Assembly (NCBI GenBank): GCA_905331475.1
Contig: CAJNYU010000017.1
Coordinates: 19,873 to 83,872, forward strand
Source: Rotaria socialis
Taxonomy: Eukaryota; Rotifera; Eurotatoria; Philodinida; Philodinidae
Length of the DNA stretch: 64,000 bases
Direction of reading: 5' to 3'
Part shown: piece by piece, positions 25,478 to 38,292 of the stretch
How the letters are laid out: the number at the start of each line of letters is the position of its first letter
Position numbering within the stretch: position 1 is the first letter of the stretch
Position numbers and translations under genes: made by a program
Notes under the pieces: model-generated
Databases searched by the model: none
What the model was told of the DNA's origin: nothing
The model's input: only the letters and a program-made list of their open reading frames with translations

Positions 25478-28400
25478 CATATGATAGCAGAAAATACAGT
25501 TTCTAGATATTATGAATATAGTTTATTGTATTTCTTCAAATTAAAAATAAATTTTGCTCACGACAGGTAATCACCGCTTTAGCTATTGTGTTCCATTTTT
25601 CGAGAGAGATATTCTATCAGTCTTAAGGGCTCAGAAATGTTGTTAACCCCAGTCTTATAAGATTTTCATATCAAAATATAATATCACCAATTCAAGCATA
25701 ATGATCTTCTACTATACGGTTTAGTGCACGTAGGACCATGCAATTCAACATATGTATTTAGAACTGTTTTTAAAATGTTTCGAGCATTTCACTCAAAAGC
25801 CATTCACTATCTAAATATCTTTTCCTCTAATTCCAGGTTCAATAGACTTTCGTTTGTAATTTTCATATCTCTAAAAAACAAAAGTGATCTAGAACATTCT
25901 TTCTAATCTTTCAGAATTCGTATATTTTAATTTATCGTTTGCAACACAACAACTCATGTCGAAGTAGATACACTCGAATTGAATGACACTCGGAATATGC
26001 TGAAAATAATTCATTTAGTAAGCATAACAAAACGCACCACTCTATCAGTGCAGTTTTATATGGATCCTATTTTATCTGAATGGCTTTCGTGTTGTTGCAA
26101 AGCATATATCAAGATACACAGCTTAATAGAATACGTTTAAACAACTTTTTATCTTGTAGGCGAAGAAAAAGAGCAAAAAGTTCGATATCTGAAAGAAAAA
26201 AAAAGACAGAGCTGTTCTTCTACCTATGTAAAGACTTACACTATTAGTAGAGTGCTCCAAAAAGAATTTCTGTCGAGATTCTAAAATGTAATACTCTTGC
26301 GTTCCATACAAGCAAATTTTGAAGCAGTTTTTATAACTTAGCATGAAACATTAATTAAGTATCAGATCAATATCTTATGTTAGAGATAAGATGATTAATT
26401 GAAATAATATCGTTTTCCAAAATCTATTTTTCTGATCGTCTGAAAGCAAATTTTTGAAACTGAGGAGGTGTGCGTGTGTGTGTATTCAATAACTCAATAT
26501 TAATATTGTGTCACTCATCATGAGACTAACTATATAGATTGTTCTGTAGAGATCACCATAACATATTGTCAAACAGGTCTTAAGAAAAATTAATGCTTGT
26601 TTATTGAGCGAGTAGTTCAAAATGATATATTTGCATTTAATATAAACTAAAAAATATCTCTATGTACGGAAAACGAATAAAGTCAAATTCATCTGCTCGA
26701 TCACGAAAGAATATCTTGTAATATTTGTCAAATAGCTACTTGTTGATTCATTGTTAAAATAACTTGCGGATGGATTTAAAATAAAGACTTTGACAATGGT
26801 TATTTCAAACCAAAATTTATGAGTTGAACGCAACGAATTATTTGTATCATCAGCCTTTTTTTATTCTAGGCCGCAACATGGACAATTTTCGAATCAATAG
26901 CAGTTTTACTATATTTTCTATTCGTTTGTGAGTCTTTCTGAACTCTCCATCTTTTGTTCATTCATTTACCTTATAATAACCTCATAGTAAACTGATTGCG
27001 AGATATGGATGAAGAAAAACGATTATGGAGAAGCGCATATTAGCGATAAGTATTATAATATTTGTTTAAGTCAATTGACTAATCAACAGTCATCGAGCAT
27101 ATGGTATGCGAAAAGTACCGTTTATCTTTGTATCGGTGCCAGATGGAAACTTATTTTCATTGACCAATTTACGATTTGAAATACAGTATTATATTCAATT
27201 TAGATTTGGCGAGTCGAAAAACCAATTGATTTTTTAAAAGAGTATACATTCGATAAATAATAAACAATTCTTACTAATGACATACTGCGCTTATTTAACA
27301 AAATATCAGGGATGTGCACTATACGTGTGAAATTGCAGCATCGATATTTGAGTACACGGTAACTGCATTTTTGTTATTCGAGATAGTTGATAAAGTAGAT
27401 TGCTAGAACTTTATTGAAAAAAACCGAATATACACATATATCAAACGCTGACAACGACAAGAAGTGATTTAATTGTTGATAGACTCTCCTTTACAATTTT
27501 GTTCTTACGCAAGTATTGAATATTGGAACAGTGCATTTTTTTGAAGAAATGCTTTGATGCCACTTATATGCAAAAACGAATTGGCCAAAATACTTTATCA
27601 ACTACCGTGTTACTCGCCAACGCCCATTGTCAATGAAAATTTTCTTGTGTGCGATCATTTACGCCAATAGCTACGTACCATACGCAGGCTTTCATGTCGT
27701 TCCTGCCTCGATATTTAGACATGACGCACACTTCTGTTGAATATACATAATTTTGTTATAGATAAAAAGTTTTGTTGTTTTTTCTATTAAAATAATGCTA
27801 AAAATAAATCCTGACACACAAGTCTCTTTTTCTAGTACAAAGGCACGATACTATTCAGAATGCTATTATGAATACGACGATTAAGTACTTTGATGCAAAT
27901 GAAATGAGACATATTGATTGATATTTATAGTCGTTATTTTTTGTTTTGTTTTTGAATTCTATGAGATATATTTATTAAATATATAATACATTGATTTAAA
28001 TTTTAAGTTTTTCCCTTTTTCTTTCATAATTCATGTGACTTATCAAGAATGTTATCTAACTCAGAAAATAAAGAATTGAAAAGAGACTCTCATTCATTTT
28101 TTGTCATCATTGTTGATTTTTATTGATATCATTTTCTTCTTTTATATATTAACATGACTTTTGATTTCTGAATGCATTATATCAGCTATTTATTTAAATA
28201 TTAAAATGGATTTTATGTTCTTAATAGTGAATTACTAATATCAATTCATGATACGAAATATATCCTACTTCATCATTTTATAAATAAATAAACACGAATA
28301 GAGAAAAACTTTAAAAAAATAGATAAGACATTCCAACAATTAGACACAATTTAACCTTTACTTTTTTTTTATCTTTACTACCCTTTTTCTCTGTATACAT

Positions 28401-28591
28401 AACTTTCTGGTTCTTTTGAATCTCGATTTCAAAGATTAAAAGAAGCGACATTCTCTTTCTGTGATAATTACAATAAAACGAAGTATTTACTCTTCTCTAG
28501 AATATTGGAGAAGTTACAATAATTAAGAAATTCAATAATCAAGTGAGACGTTTTCTTTAAAAAAATCGAGAAGTGTTACAAACAGTCAGGA
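25478..28591. other. long intergenic region
   Basis: About 3.1 kb of AT-rich DNA upstream of auxilin. A short GT microsatellite sits near 26470. Open frames are sporadic and lack exon structure. Nothing else is supported. Confidence 0.5.
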
Positions 28592-31473
28592 ATGCAAGCA
28601 GCCGTTGAAAATCTAGATGCTTTATCTATGCGAAATAATCCTCTTGCAAGTCAAACATCAGGTAGATATGCCAATCTATTGTTTTTTTAATTTAATATGG
28701 TTTTTCTTTGTCTAGGTGTACTAAAATCACCAACTTCTATAAATAATAATGGATCAGGAAATACGTGGAAAAAATTTTTTGGCATACAGCAACCTAAACA
28801 GTAAATATTTGATATTATTTGTCTTCGTTTCATATTTTTTAAAACATATTTCATTTAGAGTTTCGCCATCAAATAGTATAAAATCGCCATTTGTTGCAAA
28901 CAATGCATCACAAATTCATGCAGAAGCTGGTATTACGTTTATTACATCGAGATTAGCCGGTATTTATTACATTCATTTACTAGCACAGACAATTCACTTC
29001 ATCAGAATGATATTCTCTAATTAAATTAATTAATACTTTTCTCATGAGCATTGATTGATTCTTATTGAAATAGCAAGCATAATTTCGGTTGGGATTTACC
29101 CAAATATTGAGAATTGAAAACTCTTAATCAATAGACGAACTATCAATGCGACTAGAATAATACTTCAGAGGAGTGAGAATAAAATAATTAATTTCTTTAT
29201 TCATCAAAACGAGAGGAGTGTTTTTTTCTGATTTAATTTTTATATTCTAAAATGTCTACAAAGTTTATCTTGCAATTAAGTTTGAAAACAAAAAAATATC
29301 GTAGATATGACTTAATCTTTTAGCTTTTTTTATTCAGAACATTCGAAAAGAATGCAGAAACAATCTCTAACCTCTAGATTTTGGACAGACTTCCCAAAAG
29401 TTTTGTAAAAATAATAATAATCTATGAAAGAATATTTATAGTATTGACAACGCCACGTGAACACACATCTGATACATCGTCATATCAAACAACTGAATCG
29501 ATTCGTGATTTACTCGATTCAAAACATTCAAAATCATATATGATTTATTCACTTGAACAATATTCTAATGAAGAATTATCTTACCAACAAGAATTATTTC
29601 ATGATAGAGTTTGTTATTTTAATTAAATATTTCTTCTAGAAAAAAACTTTTATTTTTTTCTGATAGATTCAAAGTTTACCATTGTTTAATGAAAAAGTAT
29701 CACCACGTCTAGTTGGATTATTATGGCTTTGTCAGAAAATAACATCGTATTTACTTGAATCACCGTCAAATATCGCTGTCATTCATTGTCATGTAAGTTT
29801 TTTTCAAATTTTATTTAAAAAATAAAACTGAACTATTTAAAATAGGAAGCCAGAAATCAATTAGCATTTGGAGCATGTGCACTACTTGCATATCATCAAA
29901 CATTTCTACGAGTTGATCAAATTATTCAATATTATGAACATCATCGATGTGCACATCCATTACTAACAATGTCACAAAAAAGGTTTTTTTTTCTTTAGAC
30001 GGTGATTTCTTTTTTTCTAATTATAATTCGTTCAGATACATTCAATATCTATGTGATTTATCATTTGGTGTTATTGAAAAACCACATTTTACTGAATCAA
30101 TTCTTACAAGCATAACATTGTCACCAGTACCACTTGTTAATCGACAAAAGTCTCTCGTTTTCTTTTTATCAAATAGAATTGAATAACATAAATCATTTTA
30201 TTTTTTAATATTAGACTTGGATGTCGTCCATTTGTTGATATATATGATCATGAGAATAAAAAAATCTTTTCTACATATCAAGAAACAGCTAAACTTCGGT
30301 ATGAATGTACTATTGATACTAAAATCTATTCTTCTATCTTTAAAGAGATTATTCTGCATCAGATAACAATTGTTGTATTCCAATAAATATTCCATTTAAA
30401 GATGATTTAACAATTCATATAACACATGCAACTGTTAATCAATCAAGTCAGACACATGTAATTTTTTTTTCTTCTTTAAATCGTTTTTTTTTCAATAAAA
30501 CTTTATCTTAGGCAGATGGAATTCGTATATGTGAATTTACAATTAATTCAAACTTTAGTACATTAAAACATCCACAATTATCGTATCTAAGCAACGAATT
30601 GGATGGAGTTGATCAAAACGAAAAATCTCCGTCGGTGTTTCGTGTTACTGTTAATGTCATGAATTCACAACAATCGATGATGAAAGAACAAGATACATTT
30701 TCAAAACAGTTGAATCATACATTAAAGCAACCTTTGACTTTATTTAAAGACGACAGTGAATTCAAGCAAAAGGTGACTGATTTCGGTAAATAAATTCTTG
30801 TTTCATTCTGATATGATTCATCTGACTTCGATTTTTTTCTAACTTTCATTTGTTAACAGCACGAAAAGAGGATCCAAGATCTCCTGATTCCAATTATTCA
30901 TCAGTATCGCGAAGTAGCAGTCGAATTTCGGGTTCGTTTTCATTTTCAACTCCACAATCTCCAACATCATTTATTAATCCTTGGCATAATCCATTTAAAC
31001 AACAGAAAGAAACGAGTCCAACATCATCAATAAGTGTTTCACCACCATTAGTTAAAGTACAACACAACGAAGAACAAACAGCTATGGGTACTCTTCTAGA
31101 TATCGAAGACAATGCTTCAAATGATCAATTTCTACTTGAAAGATCCATATCATCTGATAAACATTACCATGAATTCAATTCAAGTCTTGGTTCACATACA
31201 AATCTTCTGGATGATGATGATTTTGAATCAGATAAACCTTCTCTGCAGAGAAATATTTCACAAACATCTTTACCACAACCTATCATGGCAACAACGGCAA
31301 GTAATGCAACACAACACTTATCTTGTAAGATTTTTTCCTGATAGATGTCAGCCATTTCTATAGTTTGAGACTTTCCATTCCATTCATTCACCATTTTCTT
31401 TCTATCCGTCTTGATTCAATATATATGGCAATAGAAATGAGAGAGAACCGTCCCACTTCGGTGGGACATATAA

Positions 31474-31505
<32 letters not shown>

Positions 31506-32300
31506 GGCCCCTGCGCAAGGATGACACGCAAAATCGTGAAGCGTTCCATATTTTTTTTCTTCTGAATTTTAGCTTTAAGAAAACAATCCAATGTAGATGT
31601 AGCATCTGCAACAGGTGGTTCTAATTATAATGTCTCTGTAATAGACAACACTAATTCGTCGTTTCAATCACAACAAAGTAATGTGTTCACCGAAATTTCT
31701 CAGATTTTTCAGTAAATATATGTTTCTTTATAGATACAGTTAAATCAAATCTACCTTCAAATCATCCCGAAAAAAAAACTTTTAATATTCATGATTTTTT
31801 TGGTGGTCTCGATGGATTATCAAGGGAACCAAGAGCTAAACCTGAACCAGAGACGCCGAATACACTAAGCAATATGCGGAGAGCAACACTAATAAAAGAT
31901 GTTGACCCAATCGTTCTCAAAGTAAAAACTGATTTCAATTTAATAATTGTTAATTTTAAAAGTCAAATAGGTTCGCGACTGGACTGAGGGTAAAAAGAGA
32001 AATATTCGTGCATTGTTATGTTCTTTATCAAATGTAACATGGCCCGAATGTACATGGACGGGATGTCAAATGAGTGATTTGATAGCATATGAACAAGTTA
32101 AAAAAGTTTATCGAAAAGCTGTACTTCATATTCATCCGGATAAAGTAAAAGAAATAATTTGGTGTTAATGCTTTGCTTAAATATTTTTATTTTTATTTAT
32201 TTTTCGATAGCTTCGTGGTGACCCCAATCAAGAATTAGCTAACCTTATTTTTGTGGAATTAAATGAAGCGTGGTCTCAATTCGAACGAGAATCAAATTGA
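28592..32300 (+). CDS. DNAJC6: auxilin, clathrin-uncoating J-domain cochaperone
   Basis: Recruits Hsc70 to clathrin coats and triggers uncoating after endocytosis. Fifteen exons (28592-28661, 28716-28800, 28859-28959, 29442-29608, 29667-29792, 29846-29982, 30036-30149, 30215-30298, 30346-30457, 30512-30785, 30860-31324, 31573-31677, 31734-31921, 31971-32144, 32211-32300) give about 763 residues. Order: short N-terminus, PTEN-like phosphatase domain (ITFITSRLAVL; pseudo-P-loop VIHCHEARNQ, where the usual DGR is absent), C2 domain (LGCRPFVDIYD, DGIRICEFTI), a clathrin-binding linker with LLDIED and NPF motifs, and a C-terminal J domain (DWTEGKKRNIRALLCSL, then HPDK). There is no kinase domain ahead of the PTEN-like part, so it is auxilin-like rather than GAK-like; an unseen upstream exon cannot be excluded. 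Intron 11 holds a U6 gene in the same orientation. Confidence 0.93.
31420..31426 (+). promoter_or_regulatory. TATA box of the U6 gene
   Basis: TATATAT lies at -30 to -24 from the inferred U6 start, the spacing expected for a type 3 Pol III promoter. I could not identify the proximal sequence element, whose sequence is lineage-specific. Confidence 0.7.
31450..31555 (+). ncRNA. RNU6: U6 spliceosomal snRNA
   Basis: The catalytic snRNA of the spliceosome. The 5' hairpin GTCCCACTTCGGTGGGAC is a perfect 7-bp stem with a UUCG loop. It is followed by the near-invariant core, with AAATTGGAACGATACAGAGA (contains the ACAGAGA box), AGATTAGCATGGCCCCTGCG (contains AGC) and CAAGGATGACACGC. It ends in GAAGCGTTCC and a T-run that serves as a Pol III terminator. 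One position differs from the usual U6 (CGCAAAATCG rather than CGCAAATTCG), in a region that tolerates change. It sits within intron 11 of auxilin, same strand. Confidence 0.96.
31551..31558 (+). terminator. Pol III T-run terminator of U6
   Basis: Eight consecutive T immediately after the U6 3' end TTCCATA, enough for Pol III termination. This may limit interference with auxilin transcription through the intron. Confidence 0.85.
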
Positions 32301-32614
32301 AAAAAAAGTTAAAATTCTGTACAATCAATTCTGATCTTTCGTTCAAAACTTGACAAGAGAGATCATTTTGAATATGTTCTTTTTATTACAAGACATTTGA
32401 GTTTCTGTTTGAAAAATAAAATTATTAAAAAATAAACTTTCTTATACATAAATAAAAGTAGAGTTCTGATAATATTTCTATTGATTATTGTTTCATACAT
32501 TGAATCTAATAATAGATTTTCACTTATTTTTTTAAATTTTGTTTCAGAATTCTGGAAAATGTAGTATTATACTTGAATATATTTTTATAGCTATAATAAA
32601 GATTCGTTATTTTT

Positions 32615-33530
32615 TTAGTTTGTACTATAGTTTTCTTTCTTCTTATAAGGATTAATCAAATTTTTTATTAACATTCTTAAATTAATATTAAACGTTCGAG
32701 CGACTCGTTGAAGACATAGCATAAATCCATGAAAGTCTATGGTAAGAGAACCAGAACCAGCAACACTTTGATTAGCAAGTGACAATTGAACTTGACAAAA
32801 AAGACCATTCAAGTGAAGACGAATATCAAATTTATTAAATGCTACATATTGTGAAACACATTCAATAAAAGTAAAACAATTCATTCGATGATCAGATTTG
32901 TCATTTGACTTTTCACTGTGTGCAATGAAATAATTTTTAAGCTGAGAAAAATCTTTATTATATTCATTTAGTAGTATATGATGTGAGGTAAGAGTACAAT
33001 GAAGTGCATTATTATTTTGATTTTGAGTATCCATAGGAATTTTTCGATGCAAAAGCTAAATAGAAAATTCATTAAAAATTAAATTTCTTTGCATTTAGTA
33101 AACTCACTTTTTCATACACATATTCTTTACTAAGATGATTTTGTTTTGCTACAAAATCAATTTGTTTCATAAATTCTATAAAATTTATCGAATCATTATT
33201 TTTTTGATTTAATTTTGGTATTGAGACTTGTATCTTTTTTAAAATCAAATCATCAAATAGATTATCTCTATTATTTTTTGATGATACAAATAATTGATAA
33301 AGTTTTCCTAAATTTGAATTAGTTTTTATATCATTGAATACATCATCTAATGAGACATAGGACTGATGATAAATATCATTAATTAAATGGAAAATGTGTG
33401 TCATTTCATCAGATAGATTTTTAGTTGGCCGAATACTTTTCTTCTGTCCTATAGGTAATAATGTTTCCATTTGATGTGAAACACTCGTCACGGAATTGTC
33501 AATTGAATACGAAAAAGAGAAAAGCGCCAA
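32615..33530 (-). CDS. conserved-looking protein of unknown function, two exons
   Basis: Exons 33108-33530 and 32615-33055 join at a 52-bp intron to give about 287 residues; the join (VYEK to LLHRKIP) keeps the frame open on both sides. The sequence is acidic to neutral and mostly helical, with no signal peptide or transmembrane segment. Recognisable blocks are SLDDVFNDIKTNSNLGKLYQ, SINFIEFMKQIDFVAKQNHL, CFTFIECVSQYVAFNKFDI and LTIDFHGFMLCLQRVARTF. The two F-x-F/E-F-x-x-x-hydrophobic blocks recall paired EF-hand-like or TPPP-like helices but lack calcium-binding loops. I do not recognise the family. It converges with auxilin, the two terminators being about 315 bp apart. Confidence 0.8.
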
Positions 33531-34040
33531 AGAAAAAAGGTTTTTTTTTTAGATGATAAGATCTATTCGATAGGTAATAGTTAATAATATTAGGATATGT
33601 GTAGAATAATCGGTTGATTCCAAAATGAATTTTAGAATAGTTATAATTATAAATAGTTTGATATTCATTTGTTTACTGATTTAATGAAGAAAAATGTTTC
33701 TTCATTATTACTCAAAAGCCACAAGAAGTTATATTTACTTTACATCCAATACGAGACTGTAATGTCATGTTATCTATGTTAGAATTGGAACAAAATAAAA
33801 AAGTCAAATTATCAAATGTTTATTTGACCGTTTTACAACAGATAAAGTGTTAATTTTCCTTAATAATTTATCTTCACTTCCTTATATCTATTTTATTCTT
33901 ATAGTGATAGACTGTTAACTAATCATTACGAAATGAATAAATGGATATTTTGAAAATTACCAACAAAGGAATAGAAGCGCTCTTTCTTTTTCAATTTTTT
34001 TTCTTCTTTTGTCTTCGAAAATTTTGCAACAAGATCAATC
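33531..34040. other. intergenic with a short coding-like fragment
   Basis: Between 33690 and 33852 on the plus strand an open stretch reads ...EVIFTLHPIRDCNVMLSMLE followed by a short tail and a TAA. It has protein-like composition but no start codon in frame and no flanking exon that I can join. It may be a gene relic. Confidence 0.3.
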
Positions 34041-34558
34041 ATGGTAGAACCAGTTACACTCATTCTTGGTGTAGTTTCAGTTATAAACTTTCTTTCGACT
34101 GGTTTCACTTGGTTTAAAAAGTTCATAGGTGCTGCTGAGGCATCTTCACCAAGTCAAACCACATTGTCGGTAGCAACATATCCATCAGTTATATATGTGT
34201 CTCCGATAAGAGAAGACACTGCAAGTATACTTTGAAAACACGATCATGTGATCAATGATTGATTATGACATTTTTTATATTGAAAATAGAAACTGAGTTC
34301 GAACATTTCAAATCAAAGAAGAAGTCATTAGAAAATTTTGACTCAAATGATGGTACATCTTCATCGAATTTCGGTTCGACAATTGGTTTATTACTTGTTG
34401 TTTCGATCGTTCTTGCAGTTCTTGCTTTTATTTTCTATCGGACACGAAGTAAATCACAAGAAAATAGATTCAGTTTTTTTCGACAATCTGAAACAAAATG
34501 TGGATCACTACCCACTCTGCGAACATCTCAAATAGAATCTAATCCAGTAATTGTTTAA
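34041..34558 (+). CDS. small single-pass membrane protein, unknown
   Basis: Exons 34041-34224 and 34290-34558 join across a 65-bp intron to give about 150 residues. The N-terminus (MVEPVTLILGVVSVINFLST) is hydrophobic and could act as a signal anchor or short membrane segment. A clear transmembrane helix lies in the second exon (GLLLVVSIVLAVLAFIFY) and is followed by a basic stop-transfer sequence RTRSKSQ. The region between is Ser/Thr-rich and likely lumenal or extracellular. The tail has TLRTSQIESNPVIV. No family is recognised. The intron call rests on a good donor (GTATAC), an ATAG acceptor and restored frame; read unspliced, the first exon would end after 64 residues. Confidence 0.65.
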
Positions 34559-34890
34559 TCTCAAGAAAAACTATCTATTCGAGAGGTGTCAGTAATTGTC
34601 AAATTCTTTCATTATAAAAATAAATAAATTTCAAACAATGCTAATCTATCATTACTATCTAGTAATTTCATCTGTTTATTATATTATATTATATTATTTT
34701 TTGGATACGATTTCAAATCACATATGACAAAGTGTTATCCAATTGTATAGCTCATGATTAGTCATATTTTAGTATTTGTAGGTTGTAGCTTGTAGCTGGT
34801 TGGTTCAATGAACCCATGTGGCCCATTTAAGAGTTGCTTAATAAAAAAACGATATTACTTTATCTTTTTTGTATTTACAAAATAAAAAAG

Positions 34891-35358
34891 ATGCGTGTGA
34901 AAGAATGTATTTGTTTAATGTTATTTATTTGTATTTTTTTTATTATTGTTATTTATATTTTTGGTCGAAGTGATTCAACAGTTGAGATGGGCTCGAAATG
35001 GTCTTCGCCGGATGCATCAATATCATCATCGGATTTGTCAGTTGCTGATCATATTCAACAGTTAATTCACAAATATCCAGTTGTGGTTTTCTCAAAATCT
35101 TATTGTCCTTATTCATCAAAAGCAAAAAGTATTTTAGCGAAATATGATTTAGATAAAAATTATCATGTACTTGAACTTGATCATTTATCATTAAAAGCCG
35201 ATGAATATCAAAATGAACTTGGAAAATTAACAGGTGCACAAACTGTACCAAGAGTATTTATCAATGGTAAATGTATTGGTGGTGGCGATGATACGGTGGC
35301 TTTAGAAAAACGAGGCGATTTAGAACGTTTATTAAAAGAAGCTAAAGCTATTTTCTAA
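34891..35358 (+). CDS. membrane-anchored glutaredoxin with CPYS active site
   Basis: Single-exon gene of 155 residues. It begins MRVKECICLMLFICIFFIIV, an N-terminal signal-anchor helix, followed by a Ser-rich linker and a complete thioredoxin-fold glutaredoxin domain. The active site is SKSYCPYSSKA: one catalytic cysteine with serine at the resolving position. The cis-proline motif TVPRVFINGKCIGGGDD supplies glutathione binding. Length and motif spacing are normal for the family. Yeast Grx6 and Grx7 have the same combination of N-terminal anchor and a serine-ending active site and act in the Golgi/ER lumen, so a secretory-pathway redox or iron-sulfur role is plausible by analogy. The start is the first ATG in frame after upstream stops and near-cognate codons. 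Confidence 0.92.
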   Translation: MRVKECICLMLFICIFFIIVIYIFGRSDSTVEMGSKWSSPDASISSSDLSVADHIQQLIHKYPVVVFSKSYCPYSSKAKSILAKYDLDKNYHVLELDHLSLKADEYQNELGKLTGAQTVPRVFINGKCIGGGDDTVALEKRGDLERLLKEAKAIF

Positions 35359-37022
35359 TAATTAAAAAATGTGCTTATGTATTCACAAATACTTTCAAGG
35401 ATATTTATTTAGGATTTAAATAAAATCTAAAAATCATTGATTATATGTTTTCTCTAGAACTCAATTTTGAAGATCACGCAGTTCACGTTTTCAATAAAAC
35501 TAAATTTGTTAAATATATCTACGAGACAAGTGTTTGTTTTTCGTAAGAATTCGATACAAGAATTAAAGGAAACAAAATCTTTTGTGGTATTCGCAAGACG
35601 AAATTTAATTTCTTTTATAGTAAAACATAGCTATAAAAAATAAGTTTTCATGTTGGAATCAAATCAGATTCTTTCATCATTCTTTTGATTAGCTAAGCGA
35701 AACTCAATATGAAAAATATCAATCATTAATCTTAGATAATATACAACATTGCTTTTTAAAATACGATTTATTTCATTTGAAATTTCAATTATGTTTTCTT
35801 ATGAATGTTTATATTAATGGCGAAATGATTAGTTAATAGAATACGATCGTCCATTACTATTTATCTTTTTTGAATTGATTAAAAAGATTGTTATCTTCAT
35901 TGTATTGTGTTATTTCATTTTCAATTCTTTACTCCGATCAGTGAATGCTCCTCATTTGCTTGGAAAAACATCTTCCATTTGGTGATTCCCGTCTTTCTTC
36001 TGATCTTTTTAATGTTTTCATTACGGAAATCAACAGTGACAGTATTTGTAAAATATAATTGATGATTTTTTTATGATTTAGTAGTCTTTTTAATGATTCT
36101 TCGATTAATATAGTCCGGTTGAATTCTCTCATATTGAACCTAATCTTGTTCGAAGTTCATCCGAACTCAAAACATGACTGCTCTCCATATCCTTTCAGAG
36201 TCAAAATTTACTCAAAACCTTCTACCAGTCAAAATCCGACTGAACGCATGTAGAGGATATCGTAAATAAAATAAGTCATGCATTTAAAAATAAACAATTA
36301 AGTGTACAATTGTCGAGAGACCAACTTATTTTCGACGATGAGAACCATTCTCAATACGGAATTCATTTTTTGATCAACATCCTAATCATAAGTGTGTGAA
36401 ACGTATGGCTAATCATGAAGATTCGATAGAATATCGTGATCGAGTTAAACAATATTTATTCGAATTAAAAACTGAAAAAGTTCAAAACTTATTAGGTTCT
36501 ATGGACCCATCTAAGAGTGAGCTAAATCCTCTTTTTATTTTACTTTTGCAAGTTAAAAACGAGAAGAAAAATTCTTGCATTCTATGTTAGAAACATTCTC
36601 ATTTGATGTATTGATTCAATGAAAATTAAGTTCTTTTTATTTTTTTTCTGATAAAAGCGAAAACATTATCAAGATAATTTTTCCTACAATCTATAAAGTT
36701 CATTATCTAGCTTGTTTTTCATTCAATGCAAAAACCTTGTTTATTGAAAATTTGATACTTCTTCGAATATTTGTATTCAAAATAAATGAATCATTGTGAT
36801 AATATTTAATTATATTATAGACTTGTAAAACAAATCAAGCAATCTATCATCGTTTTGCTAGTGTTCAGTAGTAGTAAAAATGAACTGACAGATTTTCCCT
36901 TGATTGTATAGCAGTATTTTTGCAAAACAAAACTATTTATTTAGTCAAAGATTAATCAAGAATGACAAAAAAGAAAGAATATCATATTCCAAACCAATTA
37001 AATTCATACCTAATATATGATT
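35359..37022. other. intergenic, one exon-like fragment
   Basis: Mostly non-coding AT-rich DNA. On the plus strand about 36405-36512 reads MANHEDSIEYRDRVKQYLFE and continues ...LLGSMDPSK up to a good donor GTGAGC, as if it were an exon. No partner exon was found upstream or downstream, so it is probably a relic or an alternative first exon. Confidence 0.35.
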
Positions 37023-38010
37023 TTAATTATGAATAGTAGTTTGCTCTCTTTCCACATACGTAAGATAAGTTAAATCGATATCCATAAGAACAACTTCAGG
37101 ACAGTTTCCTACTGAACAAAGTAGTAGTTCAATTAAATTTTTCAAATGTTGAATATCTTGATAACAATGATTAGTAAAATAACGATAAGCATAATCGAAA
37201 TCTGTAGCATTATTGAATTTTTCATATAATAAATCTAAACAATGTTCATCTCTCCATTCCCAACCTTCAATAACATTCCAATTGATTTCTATTCAAGGAA
37301 TTTTTGTAGAATTAAATTTTTCATTTACAACAGATAGATATTTAATATAATCATTCATAAGGTTCCTAATACCATCTGAACCAGCTTGAGGACAAAAGTC
37401 ACGCCGTACGTTCATTTTTCGATATGTGCAAGAAAGATTCAAATATAACCATTGTGGAGGGATTAATCGATGTATTCAATAAATTTTTATAATCAAGATA
37501 GGGAATTAGATTTGGAATTCTTTCATCAAAATTTAATAAATCAGGAGTAAATGAAACATTATCTCGAGTAACAAACCATCCTTTTACATTTGGATCTTGT
37601 CTCTCTGTTGAATTACAAATATTAAATATTGTACAAAATAAATTTTCTTTTGGTGATTGACCATAAAGTTCTAATAATGCTAAAACATTCTCATTATTAC
37701 ATTGAGTAAAACCAGGTAGAACTGTAATGAGAAGAATATTACTATTACGAAAAGCTATTGATGCTTCGTTTTTCATGAATCCAATTTCGGAAGCTTGAAT
37801 TAGTATTGAATCATTATTATTTCGTAAATTTAATTTTAAATTAGAGGTCATAAGCTAAAATTAAAATAACTATTTTCATAATGACCATTGATTAATTGTC
37901 GTTTTGGTTTATGCCTAACATTTGAAGCCAATTGATTTGTACTCAAGTCAAACTTATCTTTACCAGTTAGAGATTGTGTTCGAACGACAATATTTTACAA
38001 ATAAATTACA
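37023..38010 (-). pseudogene. decayed gene of unknown family
   Basis: A long open frame (37399-37851) gives protein-like sequence including ILLITVLPGFTQCNNENVLA, NVKGWFVTRDNVSFTPDLLN and NPSTMVIFESFLHISKNER. After a frame shift near 37400 the reading continues as RRDFCPQAGSDGIRNLMNDY, is interrupted by an in-frame TGA (37293-37295), and resumes as EGWEWRDEHCLDLLYEKF down to a TAA at 37023. Upstream, in a further frame, SLTGKDKFDLSTNQLASNV suggests an earlier block. Two shifts and one nonsense codon make this a pseudogene. The TGA sits where a Trp (TGG) would fit. The family was not identified. Confidence 0.7.
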
Positions 38011-38292
38011 ACGAATAAAGCAGAAGCAATAGTAAAAGATTTTGATAATACGAAGATTATTCTTGTGAATAATTATTGTTTACATCAAAACTAATTAAAT
38101 TTAGTTTATTTGTTTGAACATATAGGATAAAAAATACAAGATTAATTGGAAAGTAACATATATGACTCAAAAGTTTGATGAATAAATCTTTCTCTTAGTT
38201 ACTACCTCTTATTTTCAACATGAATGCAAGATAATGAATATTTACTCATCTTACCTGAACTTGACGATATCGAAAGTAAATAATATGATTTT

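Noticed and set aside
30894..31394. Minus-strand frames over the auxilin linker
   Set aside because: Antisense shadows of a long Ser/Asn-rich exon.
36396..36590. 64-residue ORF as a stand-alone gene
   Set aside because: The first part looks exon-like up to a donor, but the remainder is intronic in character and no partner exon was found; kept only as a fragment in the intergenic note.
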